Below are positions 23,058-37,200 of a DNA stretch of 64,000 bases, piece after piece. The stretch spans positions 83,430,881 through 83,494,880 of the forward strand of contig JALJCS010000001.1 of NCBI GenBank assembly GCA_023055355.1. Direction: 5' to 3'. Each line of letters begins with the position of its first letter. The first letter of the stretch is position 1. The notes below the pieces were generated by a model that had not been told where the DNA came from, ran no database searches, and saw only the letters and a list, made by a program, of their open reading frames with translations. The translations under genes were made by a program, and so were the position numbers. Source of the DNA: Agelaius tricolor. Lineage: Eukaryota; Chordata; Aves; Passeriformes; Icteridae.

Positions 23058-25537
23058 CCATAAAGGAATCTGACATGGTTAAATAACAATTACAGAAATG
23101 CTGTTATTGAAAGTGGACATGCTGAATTCTCTGTTTATTTGTGACATGTTACATGCAGAGATGTTAATTTCCAGATATCCTAATTTTGAAAATTTTAATA
23201 ATTACAAAATTGAAGAAGACTGAACAGGTTCACCCCATGCTCTGATTTTATACTTTATCTAGTTACAATTCTCTTAGATACTTGTTTATTTTACTGAGAA
23301 GACAAGCCCAAAGGGATTAAACCTTGCCTGCAGCTTTCTTTTTGTGCAGAAGTCAATTATGGCTGGCTAAATATCCCTGAGGTAAACATGTGTGAGGTTG
23401 ATAATGTGGTTAGAATAGCAACAGCAGTTGTAAAGGAGACTGGTGTTCATGGAGTTAACACATTCCATATTGCTATCATGCAAAAAATTACAGACACTTC
23501 CAGTCAGGGAGCATCAATCAATTTTTGTTAACTTTCAGGATTTTTTTCTTCCCAATGGAGCTAATATTACATCTAAATATTATGTGTGCTGCATCTGTAA
23601 ATTTCATTCCATTTTCTTAAGGAAGCCTTCTGAATGAAAAATGTGAGTTAAAAATGTTATTTACCTGGTGCCACTGGATTGATTGTGGAATGGGTCAAAT
23701 CCTGCTATCCTTAATGAGGAAAATATTGACTAATGGCTTAAGTAAATATTATCTGAATTCAATGAATGTTTGTCTCATGTATTAAATATTCAGAGGAGCA
23801 GAAAATGGTTCATAGCTTTTCCTCCCAAACACCATGACACCTAAACAGCCATGTTCACGCTTACTATTTCCTTCTGTATTTTGGCAAAATGTAGCAGTTT
23901 CAACAGACACTGCTACAAACAACATATATCACAGTATGCAACCTTGTAGTAAAATGATTCACCTGGGAACTGCAAGTTCCTTGCAATCAGAGAAAGGAGC
24001 TGAAAGCATGTTCTCACAGGTGGGTGGAGCGCTTTAACCACTGACACTGCATTAAGGGAGGGAGAAGCTGCTGTACAGCTCTTCCTAGTGCATTTTTGAG
24101 AAAAGGCTGACTTTACTCCAGAAGGAGGTAAAGGAACCATGATATGCAGTCAGAGAGAGAAAAAACAACATTCTTTCATTGGGACTTAGCAAAACTGTGC
24201 AGCATCAGCTGGCTTGAAGTGACTCCTGACTCAGACATTGGCCCAACAACTCCCAACATGGCATGCCAGTCTCTTTCCATGCATTATTTAGGAGCCTAAG
24301 GCCAAACTTTGGCCTTTGACTTTCCCAGAGTGATAGGGCACCAAACTCCTTTGCCCGTCCAGTCTTCTCAATATATTTTGTTGCCTGGTATATAAAATGG
24401 AAATATTTTAATCTCTTGGGATGTTGTGAATAGAAGAGTCTCAGAATAGATGCAAGACCCTCATCTACTGATGTGAGTCAAGGTTCAAATACCCAAACAT
24501 TAATAGATAGCAAAGAGGTACAGAAGAAACTTGAATTTTAAAAGATTTTTGAGTCTATTGGACCACTTTTGATGAAAGAGCCTGGCAAAGAACCAGTAAG
24601 ACTAATGGTTACATAATTTTACAACAGATATTACTTTTATTCCTTGTCAATCTATGAATTGTCGTGCTTCAAGAGATAACCTGACTGCCACATGTGGTAG
24701 GCAATTAATTCCCTCCATCCTCTAAAAATCTTCTTACAAGACAATTTGCTTTCCTCTCCCCTCTGCCCTTCCAGAAATTTTATGTTAAACAAAAAGGAAA
24801 TTGGTAACTGATATGAAGAGGTATTGGACTGCACATGTTCATCTCACAGATACAGAAAATGGCATGTTACCTCCTAATTGTGGTCTTACTAACGGTCTGA
24901 GTTAAAGGCATAAATTTTCCAGGTTGTTCAGATGCAAAATCCCTGCAAAATTATTTCAATGACAAGTAAGAACTGGGATGCTTTTGCAAATATTGACTAT
25001 AGAGCTTTACTTTCCATTAAATTACACTGGTGTACCTCTATTGTCATTAGTATTTTACTTGTTTAATAGACTACAAAAGCCCAATTTGGCTGGCATTATT
25101 CATGTTATGATGGAATTTATTTATACCTGTTGATTAAAAGGTGTTTCAGTTCCATTACCAGAATGTGATGAGCATGTGATAAAGAATATCCAAGTACTCT
25201 CAGCTAAACTTTGAGATATAAGAGCATAGAGACCTTCTGTGAAGGGCTGGAATGCCCATCAGTGGGAGACAATTGATTCTCTTGGACTCTGAAATAAATG
25301 ATAAAACCTTTTGCATTCTGAAATACTTCATTTGGAGAATTTAAAGGGTTCAAAATCAAAACCATAAATGATGGAAAATCTGGAAGTCTTTGTAATCTCA
25401 ATACAACCCCTTGCACTGTATATAATGCAAAAGTGTCTTTAATTACAAGATCTCATATAGTATCGCAGTCACTGCCTAGTTTACCACCCTGAATGGTTGG
25501 TACCCACAAAATGAGTAGTAATTTGATATTTACTTTA
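23058..25537. other. Non-coding DNA, no gene recognised
   Basis: Repeat-poor, AT-rich sequence without a protein-like frame or recognised element. Confidence 0.5.
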
Positions 25538-25592
25538 GGGGGGTTTTTGGTGGGGTTTTATTCTGGGTTTTTTTTTTTTTTTTGGGGGGGGG
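25538..25592 (+). other. G-tract cluster with T16-G9 run
   Basis: G runs of 6 (25538-25543), 4 (25552-25555), 3 (25565-25567) and 9 (25584-25592) are separated by T-rich loops, including T16 at 25568-25583. Four G runs could support a G-quadruplex, although the 16 nt loop makes an intramolecular one less stable. Homopolymer length here is likely to be affected by sequencing error. Confidence 0.6.
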
Positions 25593-28500
25593 TTGTTTGT
25601 TTTTTTGAGGTATAACCTCCCTTTTGTTCCTAAAATTCAAAGCTAATCCTGAATGTAGAATTACTGACCATGTCAGGGTAGAAATACTTTCTATGGTAGT
25701 CTTGCCCAGTGTTCTAGTGGTTCTTATATGCCCATTAACATAACTTCAGTGTGTTCCTGTGTTAAAGGATGTCACTTTCCTGTTTAGCAGATGGGAGAAC
25801 TAAAGTAAAGGACTACTGTTTATTCCCAAGCTTGACTATAACAAGGATGGAGGTATTTTTTCATAATTTGCATTCATATTATAATTTAATAAATTTGTTT
25901 TCATAGTTTGTGTACTAGTTGCAGATTCCCTGGGCTTTGGGAGTAACACAAAGTACTTAACTCTTAAACAGGTTCTATGGGCCATGTGGAGGCCATAAAA
26001 TTCAGAGCATGAAATGATCTAGGAGATGTCTGATTTAAGGGACCTCTGTGAGTGTACACTGACACTTTAACGCAAAAACTCCAAAGCAAAAGTAAGGCTA
26101 AAACTTAGCTCTTCAAGGTAATGCTTGAAAAACTATTTTTCTTTCTTTGAACCCCCTTTTCCCACATATTACACAGATTTTTTTTGTTCAGTTGTGAATG
26201 ACGTGAGCAGGAATCTGATTCACCCCATAGTCCTCTGAACTGATAGAGGAGATGTCATTGGTGGGAAGAAAAGTGCTAAATTTTTCATAATATGAAATTC
26301 TTTATATTTCTTTGTAATGAAATACTGTAATAACATGTGGGGGTTCTTCAAATGTCTGTAAAAAAGCACAGTTTGTGTAGAATTGTTTGATCCAAAACAG
26401 GCAATATGAGCAGTGTCACAGTCAGGAAACAGCATGCAGATGGCAGTAACAGACTCTTGCCACATGTCTGGGGCTGACAGGTGATGATTTGCAGTGGGCT
26501 TCACAGATAGTTGTTAATAGTAGAACAAAGCTTGTAACTTCTATCTTGGTTATTTTAGGCTGCCCTTGTCTTTCTTTAACCACTCTGTCCTCAGTATTGA
26601 AAAGAAAACCTAGATGTCATCCCATACAAGCTCTGCCTAAGACATCTTGTATCAGGCTTGATCATACCTTCATTTCACATGCTCATATTTTCAAGATATG
26701 AAGTACGGTAGACTAAAAAATCATACCTGCCTTGTTGAATTTAATACTTTTAATACAAATCCCTACATTAAAAAGTCCACAAACTGAAAAGAATTCCAAT
26801 ATCTTGTCTTTCCCTTTGTTTACTCTAGTTATGTAGGTTATAAAATTGAATTTTCTTTTTGTAAAACTCCTTTCTTGTCAATGAAAACACACCACCTCTT
26901 CCATTTTGGCAAGAGTTCATTTAGGGTGTTCAAAGAGATCAGTGCCTAGTTCAACTCATTTTAAGAAGTTTATGCTAAGCTATACTCATGTGTTCTAGCT
27001 CTCTCATGTTATTTGATATGGATATAAAAACATATTCCATCTTCTGCTGTTATATGCTAGGATAACAGATAGCAGCTGATAAATATGCAGATACTAAATG
27101 CAATTCCTCTAATTGAATTGAAACATTCCTGTCAGAAGCATAAAGAAAAGACTTGTGATTTTCATGCAAGTAAATGTAATGAGGCTGTCTTTTTGTTTTT
27201 TTTTTTTTTCTCCCTCCCTCATATGTCTGTGGCTCTATCATACCATAAGGGATAAAATGCTGTTTTAGCAACCTAAGGAGTTGCTTCTAGTAGTGGTGGT
27301 TGCCCTTGGTGAAGAATATATTTGGAAAGGATTTGAATGACCTTGTACTTTTAAGCCAGTCTGATACTATTAATATGTTTTTGCTGAGAAACTCCTAAAG
27401 TGGCAATTATATAGTCTGTTGCTGCAAATACAAGAGCACTATAGGAATATCCAAAAAGTTGTCATTGCACAAAAATAACACAAGTTATTGTACTTGCAAT
27501 ATTATTGCATTAGAACTGTAGAGATTTTTACACTTTTTTGGTACGATAAGGTTTCAAATGTGTGTAGGTCTTCTATGCTCTCTTTCATTCAGAATAGCAG
27601 CACACAAGTGAATGCTGAGCTCCACTCAGCAGGTGTTCCAGGTCTCCTTGAAAGGAATATATCACATGCTATGTGAACACTTTCCATTTGGGCTCAAAAC
27701 TCAAATGTCAGAGATTCAAGCTCCAAATTCAACCCCCTTTTTTGAACATGCACAAAAAATAGAGGAATAATGTGTACTTCAAACTCTGTATTCACACATG
27801 TGGAATTTGTTAGGCTGTATGCTTGGCAGTGATAAAAAAAGGAGGAAAGAGAGAAGAAGTAAGGACACCAGGAAAGAGAAGACAACTGCTAACAAAGACA
27901 AAACAACACAGCATGAAGAGCAAGGCGAAGGGGGTGTAGGATTTAGTAGAGCTTTATTGAAGGATGGATTTGTTTCTGTCTCTTCTTCACGCTGGTGGTC
28001 CTCTGTACTTCCATCCTTCCTGTCTTGGGATGGGATTTCTTTTTGTGTTGTCAATGTGATGTGGCAATTAGATAATTTACTTGTCTAGCCCAAGAAGTAC
28101 TTTATCTTCTCCTGGTTGGCTTGGAAAACCAATTAGTCCTTGCTAGTTGCATTGAACTCCATGCTTGTTGATTTGTGGTTACATACTCTCAGGCCCTAAT
28201 GTCTGACAGAAAATACAGACACACTTTATTTCTGATCTACCTGTAGTTTGCAGGTTCAACTCTTAATGTTTGTATTCCCTTAATATTGTCATTTCTGGGC
28301 TGAATGAATATGAAATCTAATCTTTGCTCTCTACAGGAAATCACTGTAACACTTGAACATGTGACTGTTAAAGGTATTTGGGTCAACTATTGATTTTTTT
28401 TTTCCCAGTCTTTCAGTATCAATCAGTGTATTTTAATTTAATTCAAAATACAGGAAACCAAGAGTTCATGGAAATAAGTCATACCAAGATGGGCTCATTT

Positions 28501-31500
28501 TCTCAGGGCTGCTACCTCAGTCTGCTGATATAGTAGGAAACAGAAATAATTGTGTACTTCAAGGAAGAGCTAGGCTGCTGGGTTGAGATAGCCTGTATTT
28601 ATACTTGTTCTGATAAAACCAAGAAGCAATCTGTTAAGTGAAGTCTCTCCAGAGGAGCACGAGCAAGGTGGCTGTCAATGAATGGTGTTAAAGCCCAAAG
28701 GATTGGGTTGAGGTGGTTGGGGAAGGGAACTGATTTAGTAGCATATTTTATGGTGCATGGATGCAAACAAGGGTGTATGTCAGAGATTCCCAATCCAGAA
28801 TATCTCTAGCAGTGAGCCTCAGAAAGTAGACTGGCCATGGTAAACTGCATTTGTAAGTAGAGAATGAAAACAAGCCAATGTTTCTTGATTGTGCATTCCT
28901 ACCAGACATTTAATGCTTCAGTAAAACTGTGGGACTCACAGATGTGGTGGACCCTTCTGGACACAGAGCAGAATTCCAGATGATTTGTGTATATTTACAT
29001 TTGGGATGTCTGGATAGTACAAGGAGACAGATAGAGATGTGTGAGTATATTTTGTTGATTAGGTTACAAAGGAGAAATTGGGAAATATGCCCCCAATTTT
29101 GGATACACAAGTTTGAATGCTTTGCACCAATATCTAAAATGCAGTGGTTTGCAAAGGAACCCCTGTGTTGGTTCACATAAATCCTGTGAACCTGTAAATT
29201 TGTAGTTTCTGTAACTGAAATAGATTTTCTGGGGTCCAAGGTGCTGTATCTCCAGTGCAGGGATTTTAATAATCCTGGCAGCAGATTGATTTTCAATAAG
29301 TAGAGTTCAGATTATGAAATCCCTTCTCTTGCTAACAAACACCTGCTCCTGCAGGAAGATCCACTAAGACTAGTGGAATTACTGGAGTCTTGACTAATTT
29401 CAGTGAAACTTCCACAGTCTTGGTCCACTAGAAAGTTGGTAGTCAGATTTAATTGCATTTGAAAAGGAATGGAGCCATACTAAAGTACAGGAGGGGAGAA
29501 ATACCAGTGGGTCCTATGGATATGCCTTCATAGTAGGTGAAATCCACATTCTTAGCTGAGGTTTACCCAGAATCCCACTCTGCTATTCACATCCCCTTAA
29601 ATCCTTGCCTGTCTGTCCACTGAAAATTGACACATTTGCTCAGATGCAGCTACAAGATAAAGTCTGTGCTGTGCTTTAAGAACAGTTCTAGCCTATCTAC
29701 TTAGCAGTGTACATGTGAATGAAACTCATTTTGTTTCCCCAATTCTATTTTATATCTGAGAATTTCTCACCTTTTTCCTTCCTCCTGCACCAGAGACTGC
29801 ATGCATATGTGTTTATGTGTGGCTACCATTTAAATCCTCATTTCAGATGCTCTGTCACATATCTGACCAGCAGAATCTGTCTCAGGCCAGAAATATAAAA
29901 ACAAAAAATCTGTGTTAGGTTGGTGATTGCTGACCAGAACACTGTTAAGTCAGCCATGGTGATATTCATTGGTAGAGGATGTGAGTTAATATTTCCAGAC
30001 AAAATTGGTCTGAGTGCTAGGCACACATATGCAGAGCTTGAAGTATCTTATCTATGCCATCTAATTTAGAAAGCTGAGTTGGAAGCTGAGTTCTCAAGTA
30101 GAAAATCCAGAAGGAGATAAGCAGCAACTGAGGCAGAGGAGGGAAGAAAAAAAAGTGACAGGGGGAAAGAAAAAAGAATTTTTGATTAAGGAAATTGATG
30201 CAATTTACTGTCAGAGTATTTCATAGCAAAATATTTTGAGTTGTCCTCTGGACTATTTTGTACAAGAGGCTATGATTCCTAATTCACAAAGTAGGGGCCT
30301 GGGCAAAATTTGTCATTGTGCATTCTGCAATGGGCTACAGGACACCTCCACAAGGGCCAGCATGGTCTTTATTAGCAATCCTGTATCTGTTAAATCATGA
30401 CCCTGACATGGCTCTTGCAGCACAAATTAATCTCCCACTCCAAGGAGAAGATTTCTTTCCTTCCCACTGACTTTCTACTGGTCACTGCTCTTGTAGTCTT
30501 GCTGTCTTGTGATAATGAAATTTAGAGCTAAGTGTCCTTTCAGTGCATGCACTCAAGTCTACAGCTACTGTCTTATTCACTGTCACCTCAACTTCAGTAT
30601 CCTGCTCTCTTTTCCTGATATTCTTGTTTTATCTCTGTGTGCTCCCAAATCAAAGCTCAGTGTTATGCTAATCCATCTATTTAGTGAGAGCACAAAAATG
30701 GATGGGGATGCTAAAGGAAGAGGGTTCAGTTTAGTTCAGGACAAAAGAAACATTGGTTGGTGTAAATTCTGAAAACCACAGCAATGGGCTAGTCTGGCAA
30801 CTGGCCATTCACTGAGATTTTGCAGTCTTCCCTTGGTGTTTCATGAGCCCTCATCCACAAACTTTGAGATTGCTCTCACTTTCAGATGAAATTCTGGAGT
30901 CAGCTTTGGTGAATCCCATAGCAAAAGGCGGAAGGAAAAAGAAACAGACCCAACATGACCTGGTGTCTTGGAAGTTATGCTGAGCAGATACTGAGGACCT
31001 ATGGGAGATGAGTCTATGGAAGAAAGAAGCAGCAGAGTTGGAGTCAAAAACCAGCAAATGGCTGCCACTGTCTTTATGGCTGTGGCTATTACTGAAGCAG
31101 CAGCAGCAAGAGTGGGAATATTTCCCAGGTAGTAATCAATATAGTAAGAGCTAGAAAACTACTGTGCTGTTTTATGCTGGGTCACCTCAGGTGGAATTGC
31201 AGGGAGATAGCAGAGGGCTTTCCCTTTGAGTGCCATCCAACCTCTGCCATGTACAACCCAAGACAGATGTGAAAAATATAAGATTGGAAATACAAGTTTA
31301 CTCCAGCTACATCTGAACTTGTGAAGCTTGCAATCCATATCCATTATCTGAACAGACTCTTATGCTGTTATGCTCACAACACTATCCTAGACAATTAAAA
31401 AATCATGGAAACTGTGATGAATGAAAATGTCTCTTGATGTTTTTCATTTTTTCATACTTTAGATCCTTCTGTTTTCTGGCATGTGGCTGAGAGTCCTGTT

Positions 31501-33839
31501 GCTTGAAATTTCTCTTCATTAGTTCAGCACCCTATTCATGTGAAAATTTTCCTTTTTTTTTTTTTCCAATTTGTGCTTGATAACACTTTGCTCATTTTAT
31601 TTAGAAGGAACTGAATGCAAACAATAAGTTTCTTGATTCAAAGAAGGTTCCAATAACTCCAGTTGCTACTAGTCTTGGTAATTTGGTGGCCAGCTGCCAA
31701 GTAAGCAAGCCATGAAATATATTTATTTCAAGTAGATGACTGATTTCTTAACGAGAGTTCGTAAAAATCACCTTTACTACAGAACTGATCTGATGTCTCT
31801 GCTGCACCAACCTTTTCTCCTTCTTCAACTCAAGCCCCATCTTTTCTTCCTTGTAGCTTTATTTCATTGGCTTTCTGAGGTGTGGGCCAGTGTCAGTCCT
31901 TCAGTGTAATTTTTCCACACATCAAATGGTCTAACATGTTTTAACTTACAAATCCTTACTTGCAGGATACTTAAAGCAATTCATAAGTAAAGTCAGATAA
32001 GTTTGCAGCACTATTTCTGCATGGCTTTACCTTAAATTGTTAGTCAAATCACACCCCTATAATTCAAGGAGAGGTGAGGCAATTCTTTATTTCTGTTCAT
32101 TTGACCTTGCCCACTACTGAAAGACACAGAAAGTCCCTTAAAATCCCACTAGGAGCACACGTTTTGCATAGGCATGATGCAATTTAATCCATAAGGAATC
32201 TAAGCTCCAGAGAGTCACTCAGCCTTCAAGAAGTAGAATGTGAAGGATAAATGAGTTGGAAAAATAGTAGGGAGGTAGGAGGTTGGTTGCCACATACTCC
32301 TAAACAGTGCTCCACACCAAAGAGTCTGAATTGCCCTCTGAAGGCTTGACTGACTATTGAGTGAGAGCAAGCCCCTGTGTCAGCACATGGCTTAGGATGC
32401 TTGAGGTTCATGTGAATTCCTTCTCCCTTCCCTCGGGCCCCTTTAATAAGGAGAAAATTGATTCCCTGTTTCTGAACAAAGGTCTGTAGCTGGGAGAGAG
32501 CATGGTCTCCCTGGCTGAGTAACAGCTGGGGCAAAATTGAATAGACCATATGCTGGGAGAGCAGCCACCAGAACATTGGGGCAAAGCTGTGGACCACTGC
32601 CAAGCCTTGCAGCTAAAGCCATGGCAGCCAAGATGAGGGGTGAAGGGAGAGTGTTCAGAAACTCACTGGCAGAGACCCTACACTGCGTTAGTTTTAGCAA
32701 CTGCAATGTGTAAATCTTGAGTAAGACAAAAAACCCTGTTTTTTTTCAGAAAGGTCCTTGAAAAGGAAACTCATTTACCCAGGTGGCCCTGAATATCTGT
32801 TAAAACTTGCCTAGTTTGCTTATGTTTTCCTTTCTTTTTTTCACCTGCCTGCTGATTCTCAGGAAAGCCTAGACCACTGCAGAGTTTTCTCTAAGGGAAT
32901 CAATGCCTCCTGATTTCTTTGTTTTACTTTTTTCACCTTTGCTTCCCTTTCTTGAGAAGCAAGGTCTACTGTTTCCTGTTTCTCTGTCATCTGGGCTCAC
33001 TGACAGGATGAGATCTGCTCAGGGGTACATCATAAGCAGCTGTGACAATTCTATAGCCTCTGAAAGAGGAGCTTAGTTTGTGAAGACTTCCATGCAAAAC
33101 AAATCAATAGGCAGTATTTTCACTTTGAAACTTTTTCCCTCCTACCCATAAACTGATTATATATGGCAGTCTCTTCCAGGCCCAGAGAGGATGCCCTTGG
33201 TGGTGGTGTATAATTTCATTAGAAGTGGACTGAAAAGTTATAATTTATGAACTTACTGAGGCTCTGTGAGAGAAGTAAGGTAGGAGCATCAGCAATCCTC
33301 AGGGAAAAAAAAAGAAACTCAGACCTGGACCTGAATTGCAAGCCCACAAGCTGTGGGTCACAGCCATTTTTCATGTGAGATACGGGTGTGAGCTGGGATA
33401 GCTGGGAGCTGCTGGCCCCTTCTATACTTTGTGCTAAGTTCATATTGGGTACTATACACCTGATCAGTCTTAGTCTGTGTAGGTCTAAGTCAATGACCAA
33501 ACTGATAAGTGGGGAAATAAAAGAGTCTCGGCTAACTTTCTGGTTAAAAAAAAAAAGGAAGTTTTAAAGTAGGGCAATTTTTTACAAAAGAATGTATGGA
33601 TATATGTTTAAAAACCACACTTCAACTTTCTAGTAAGAATCACACTCCTTATAGATCTAAATAAATTTATTTAATCACACTCTTCTGAAACTTTTTTGCT
33701 TTAAAACAGAATACCTGCTTAGACACAATTAAGCAAACATAGGGAAACAGTTCACATTAATTGATTGTGACTGATTAAAGTGAAACCTAATTGCTTACAA
33801 TGCTGATACTTATTTGTCTAACAAACCTAAATGAAAGTA
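25593..33839. other. Long non-coding stretch, no gene recognised
   Basis: More than 8 kb with no confident repeat. Simple tracts include T runs near 27199 and 31553-31565. The longest frames (about 90-130 codons, for example 28910-29296 minus and 32226-32603 minus) have no domain, no repeat-free codon bias visible by eye and no convincing exon borders. Confidence 0.5.
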
Positions 33840-34260
33840 ATTGGAAAAAAAAAAATCCTTATGCAGTGTTTACACCTTGTTGGTTCTTCCCCTGTAATTA
33901 TTAATTTTAGATTCTAGATATCCAGTTCAGTGTAACTTGTCAAGTATTGGTTTATAATGTTTAAGGGGAAAAATAAATGAGAATATACTTCTGGAATGGC
34001 AGCGATATCTACCAAATTTCCTTTTAAATATGCGCAGCAAAATGGATTGTTAAAAATAATCCCCTGAGGATGGTGCCTCTTTTGTCAGTTTTCTACCAGA
34101 GTGCATCCTGCTCTCTGACAGAAAATTGCTCATTAATCTCCAAGGAATGACCAGTTTTTCAAAACAGTCACTCAGCTATGCTGCCACTGTTAATTTTTAA
34201 GCATTATGGATGCCATTAATTGCCTGATGTGGTTGATAACAACAGTAATCCTTTTTGAAT
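33840..34260. other. Single-copy AT-rich block, possible conserved non-coding element
   Basis: This ~420 bp stretch has the texture of many vertebrate conserved non-coding elements: no simple repeats, several TAATTA/ATTAAT cores, balanced AT-rich words and no TE similarity. This is an impression only. Conservation cannot be seen from one sequence. Confidence 0.2.
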
Positions 34261-37200
34261 GGGACATTAACTCCAAAACAAGTCATTAGTTTTTGTCCAC
34301 ATACTGTAATTAACACTTACCTTCCAGGAATTCACAGAAATTGCAAAGGCCACATGTCACTGGAGATTTGGCAACTCTGTCTAATATGTATATTTAGTTT
34401 AAAGATATTGTGGCAGGGTGGGTTTTTTGGGAATCGCTCTTTTCCTAGCAGCAATTTGCATTATGAGTGGTGTACATAGTTAAGGTAAGGGATCTGATCT
34501 GCAATTTCAGCCTGACTAGATTTTTCCCTACTTTTTTCCCTCCAACTTTTTTTTTCCTTCCTAAAATAGGAGAAAGGAGTGTATGCCTCAAATTTCTTCT
34601 TCTCAGATGTGTGAGATAGCACTATGTCTGGCCATCCAGCAGGGACACATTGAGCCATCTTTTTGAGCAGAGCAGAGGTAGTCACTGAGTGTCTGTAAAA
34701 GGAAGCTTAAGGATTGGTTGGGGTGGGAAAGATAAGAGACATCACATTTTTATTATTGCATACACAGCATAGTTCCTGCAACCACTGCTCATGTCAACTA
34801 CATCTCACCCCAGTGGGTGCTGAAATGAGTGATGAAGAAAAAGGAATAGTTGAGCATCATGGAAAGTAAGAACCTACTAGAATGGAGCTGCTTAGATGTG
34901 AATTTTGTCAAGTAAATTTGTTATTTAAGCTTTAAGGTAGACATGGAGGGTTAAGTTTGCAGTGTCTGTTCCTCACTGTGATGCTTTTCTTGGTAATAGG
35001 GGCAGAATTACAGGTGACTGTGCATGTATGTGCATATACATGCTTCTAATTCATTGTGGTATGATTTTGACTCCATTCAATTTTACAGCATAGGACTAAA
35101 CTTAGTGTGTTGAAGTACACATACATGAGCAGAAGGAAGGAAGAACATAAAATATATTTGGTTTTATACTTAAGAAAACAGTTCTTTCTTTGCTCCATGT
35201 TTAAAAAACACTACAAAATGCAAGCAAAAAACCAAAATAAACCCAACAACCCTAACCTGCATTATAAACCTCTAGTAAGTCTATTTAGTTGAGATTTTTT
35301 TAAAGCACTACATGATTTAAGATACATGCTGTCCCAGAAAACCTGAGAAGTTTGTGCTTCTAGGCTGCTAAAGCATATTTGATATGCCTGTTTATATTGG
35401 ATTCTTTATATTGGATTCACTGGTAGCTTAGCTCAAATTGAAGCAGAGCTTTGGTTGATCATTCCTCCAGGACTATAATGTCAGCTACTGACACCATCTC
35501 CAATATTTTCTGTATCAGGAATGTGCTTTTTCAGAGCAGTGCTTGGTGGTATGAAAGGGCACTTCCCAGTGGCAGCTTCTGCTGGTTTAGAAATTAGTAA
35601 CCTGGAGATGCTCATAAGTCTTGCCTGCTTTGCTCAGAGATAGCAAACACTCAAGCAAAATTACACATAATAATACTCCCTGCAGACACACCTAGGAAGG
35701 CACTGGAATTTCCTAAACCTGCAGCAAAAATGCAGCTTACTTAAACATGTCTTGCTTATCTAACTCTTTTTTATCAGGTTGTTCCCATACTCTGGCCCAC
35801 AGGTATTTTCTCCTCTCTATCCCACTGTTTCCCCCCAGCAATTTGCTGAATACTATGGAGTGTATAGAAAAGGCAGGTGTGAAGTCTCACTACAGATACT
35901 TTATACATAAGGTCATTTGTGTAATAATCTTGGGGTGATGTGGTTGTCTAAGAGTGCTTTATATTCTCTCTACATTTGGAAGTATTCCAGAATATGTAGT
36001 CCCCCTTTTTGATTATGCTACCTCTTCCAGATTCTGGGCATCTTGCATTATTTTGACCCATAGTTTTCTAAGCTTTATTTTTCAGCTGGGGCTATATTCT
36101 TTTTGTCATTTAAAAATATTTCAAACCATAAAATGGCAGAGGTGAAGAATGCTAACACATGAGTCAATACAACTGCATACAGTTAAAAGAGACAGTGCTT
36201 TTCACTTAGATACAGAAGGATTTTGGACTTTGGACTTCAGACTTCATTTATCTGATTTTCTAGGGGTTTCTGATAGCATTTTCTGTAATAGCCATTTTGA
36301 TTTGTATATATGTGCCATACACTCTAAATTACGCTGGAAAATATTTACATTATACGTATTTAAATCTATGCAGCCAAATGTAACAGGGTTTGATAAGAAC
36401 TTATATTAAGTGGATGGCTGGCCTAGGAAGACCATTTTCACATGGTGATTGTGAGAATTGAATATTGGCTATTGTTATTGAATATTAGGATAGAGTATAA
36501 ATATAGAGTCCATATAAAGACTCTATATTCAATTAAAAAATGTGCAGCTACACCTTTGTAACTGAAAGTCATTTGTCTGCATCAGTATGTATGTTTTTCT
36601 GAGGAAAGTGCTGAGCTCTAAATAAAATCTTTATGGGATTATTTTCAGATTAATTGACTAGAGCTCACAAAAAGAGACTTTGTTTATTTTATGGATTTAG
36701 AGGCAATTTATTTAAAATAATCTTTTTTTAAGTGGGCCAGTAGATCATAGTAAACCATAAGAGAAATATTAGTTTTCTTGCTTCTTCTTTTATCCTGGAA
36801 GAGATGTGTGACTCACTGTCTTTGGTAAATGAATTTAAGGGTTTTTTTCCAGGTAGTTTGAAGATTGCTAAAGGCAAAAAAGGATATTTGTTAAGACATC
36901 CATTCCATCTGTTTTTTTAGAAGTGTGTTGGGAAAAATTTGAAGTGAAAACAAATGGAAAAATGATTTGGCACTGAAGTAGGGAAAACCTGAATGGATGC
37001 AGTGAAACTGTGTAGACAGCATTTTCTTTAGAGGTTGTAGAAGGTACCAAAACAAGTCTTTCACATCCAGTGGCTGCTGAGCCATTGAGTAAGTAAATGG
37101 TGGATATGAACACAGAGTTTTTAAAGATTTTCCCTCAATAAATTTTGGAATTGTTTACCAGGTGTCTGAAAAAAAACAAAGCATTTTATTTTGATTTCAA

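Noticed and set aside
28910..29296. 128-codon minus-strand frame overlapping an 83-codon plus-strand frame
   Set aside because: No recognisable domain, no plausible splice borders and AT-rich composition like its surroundings.
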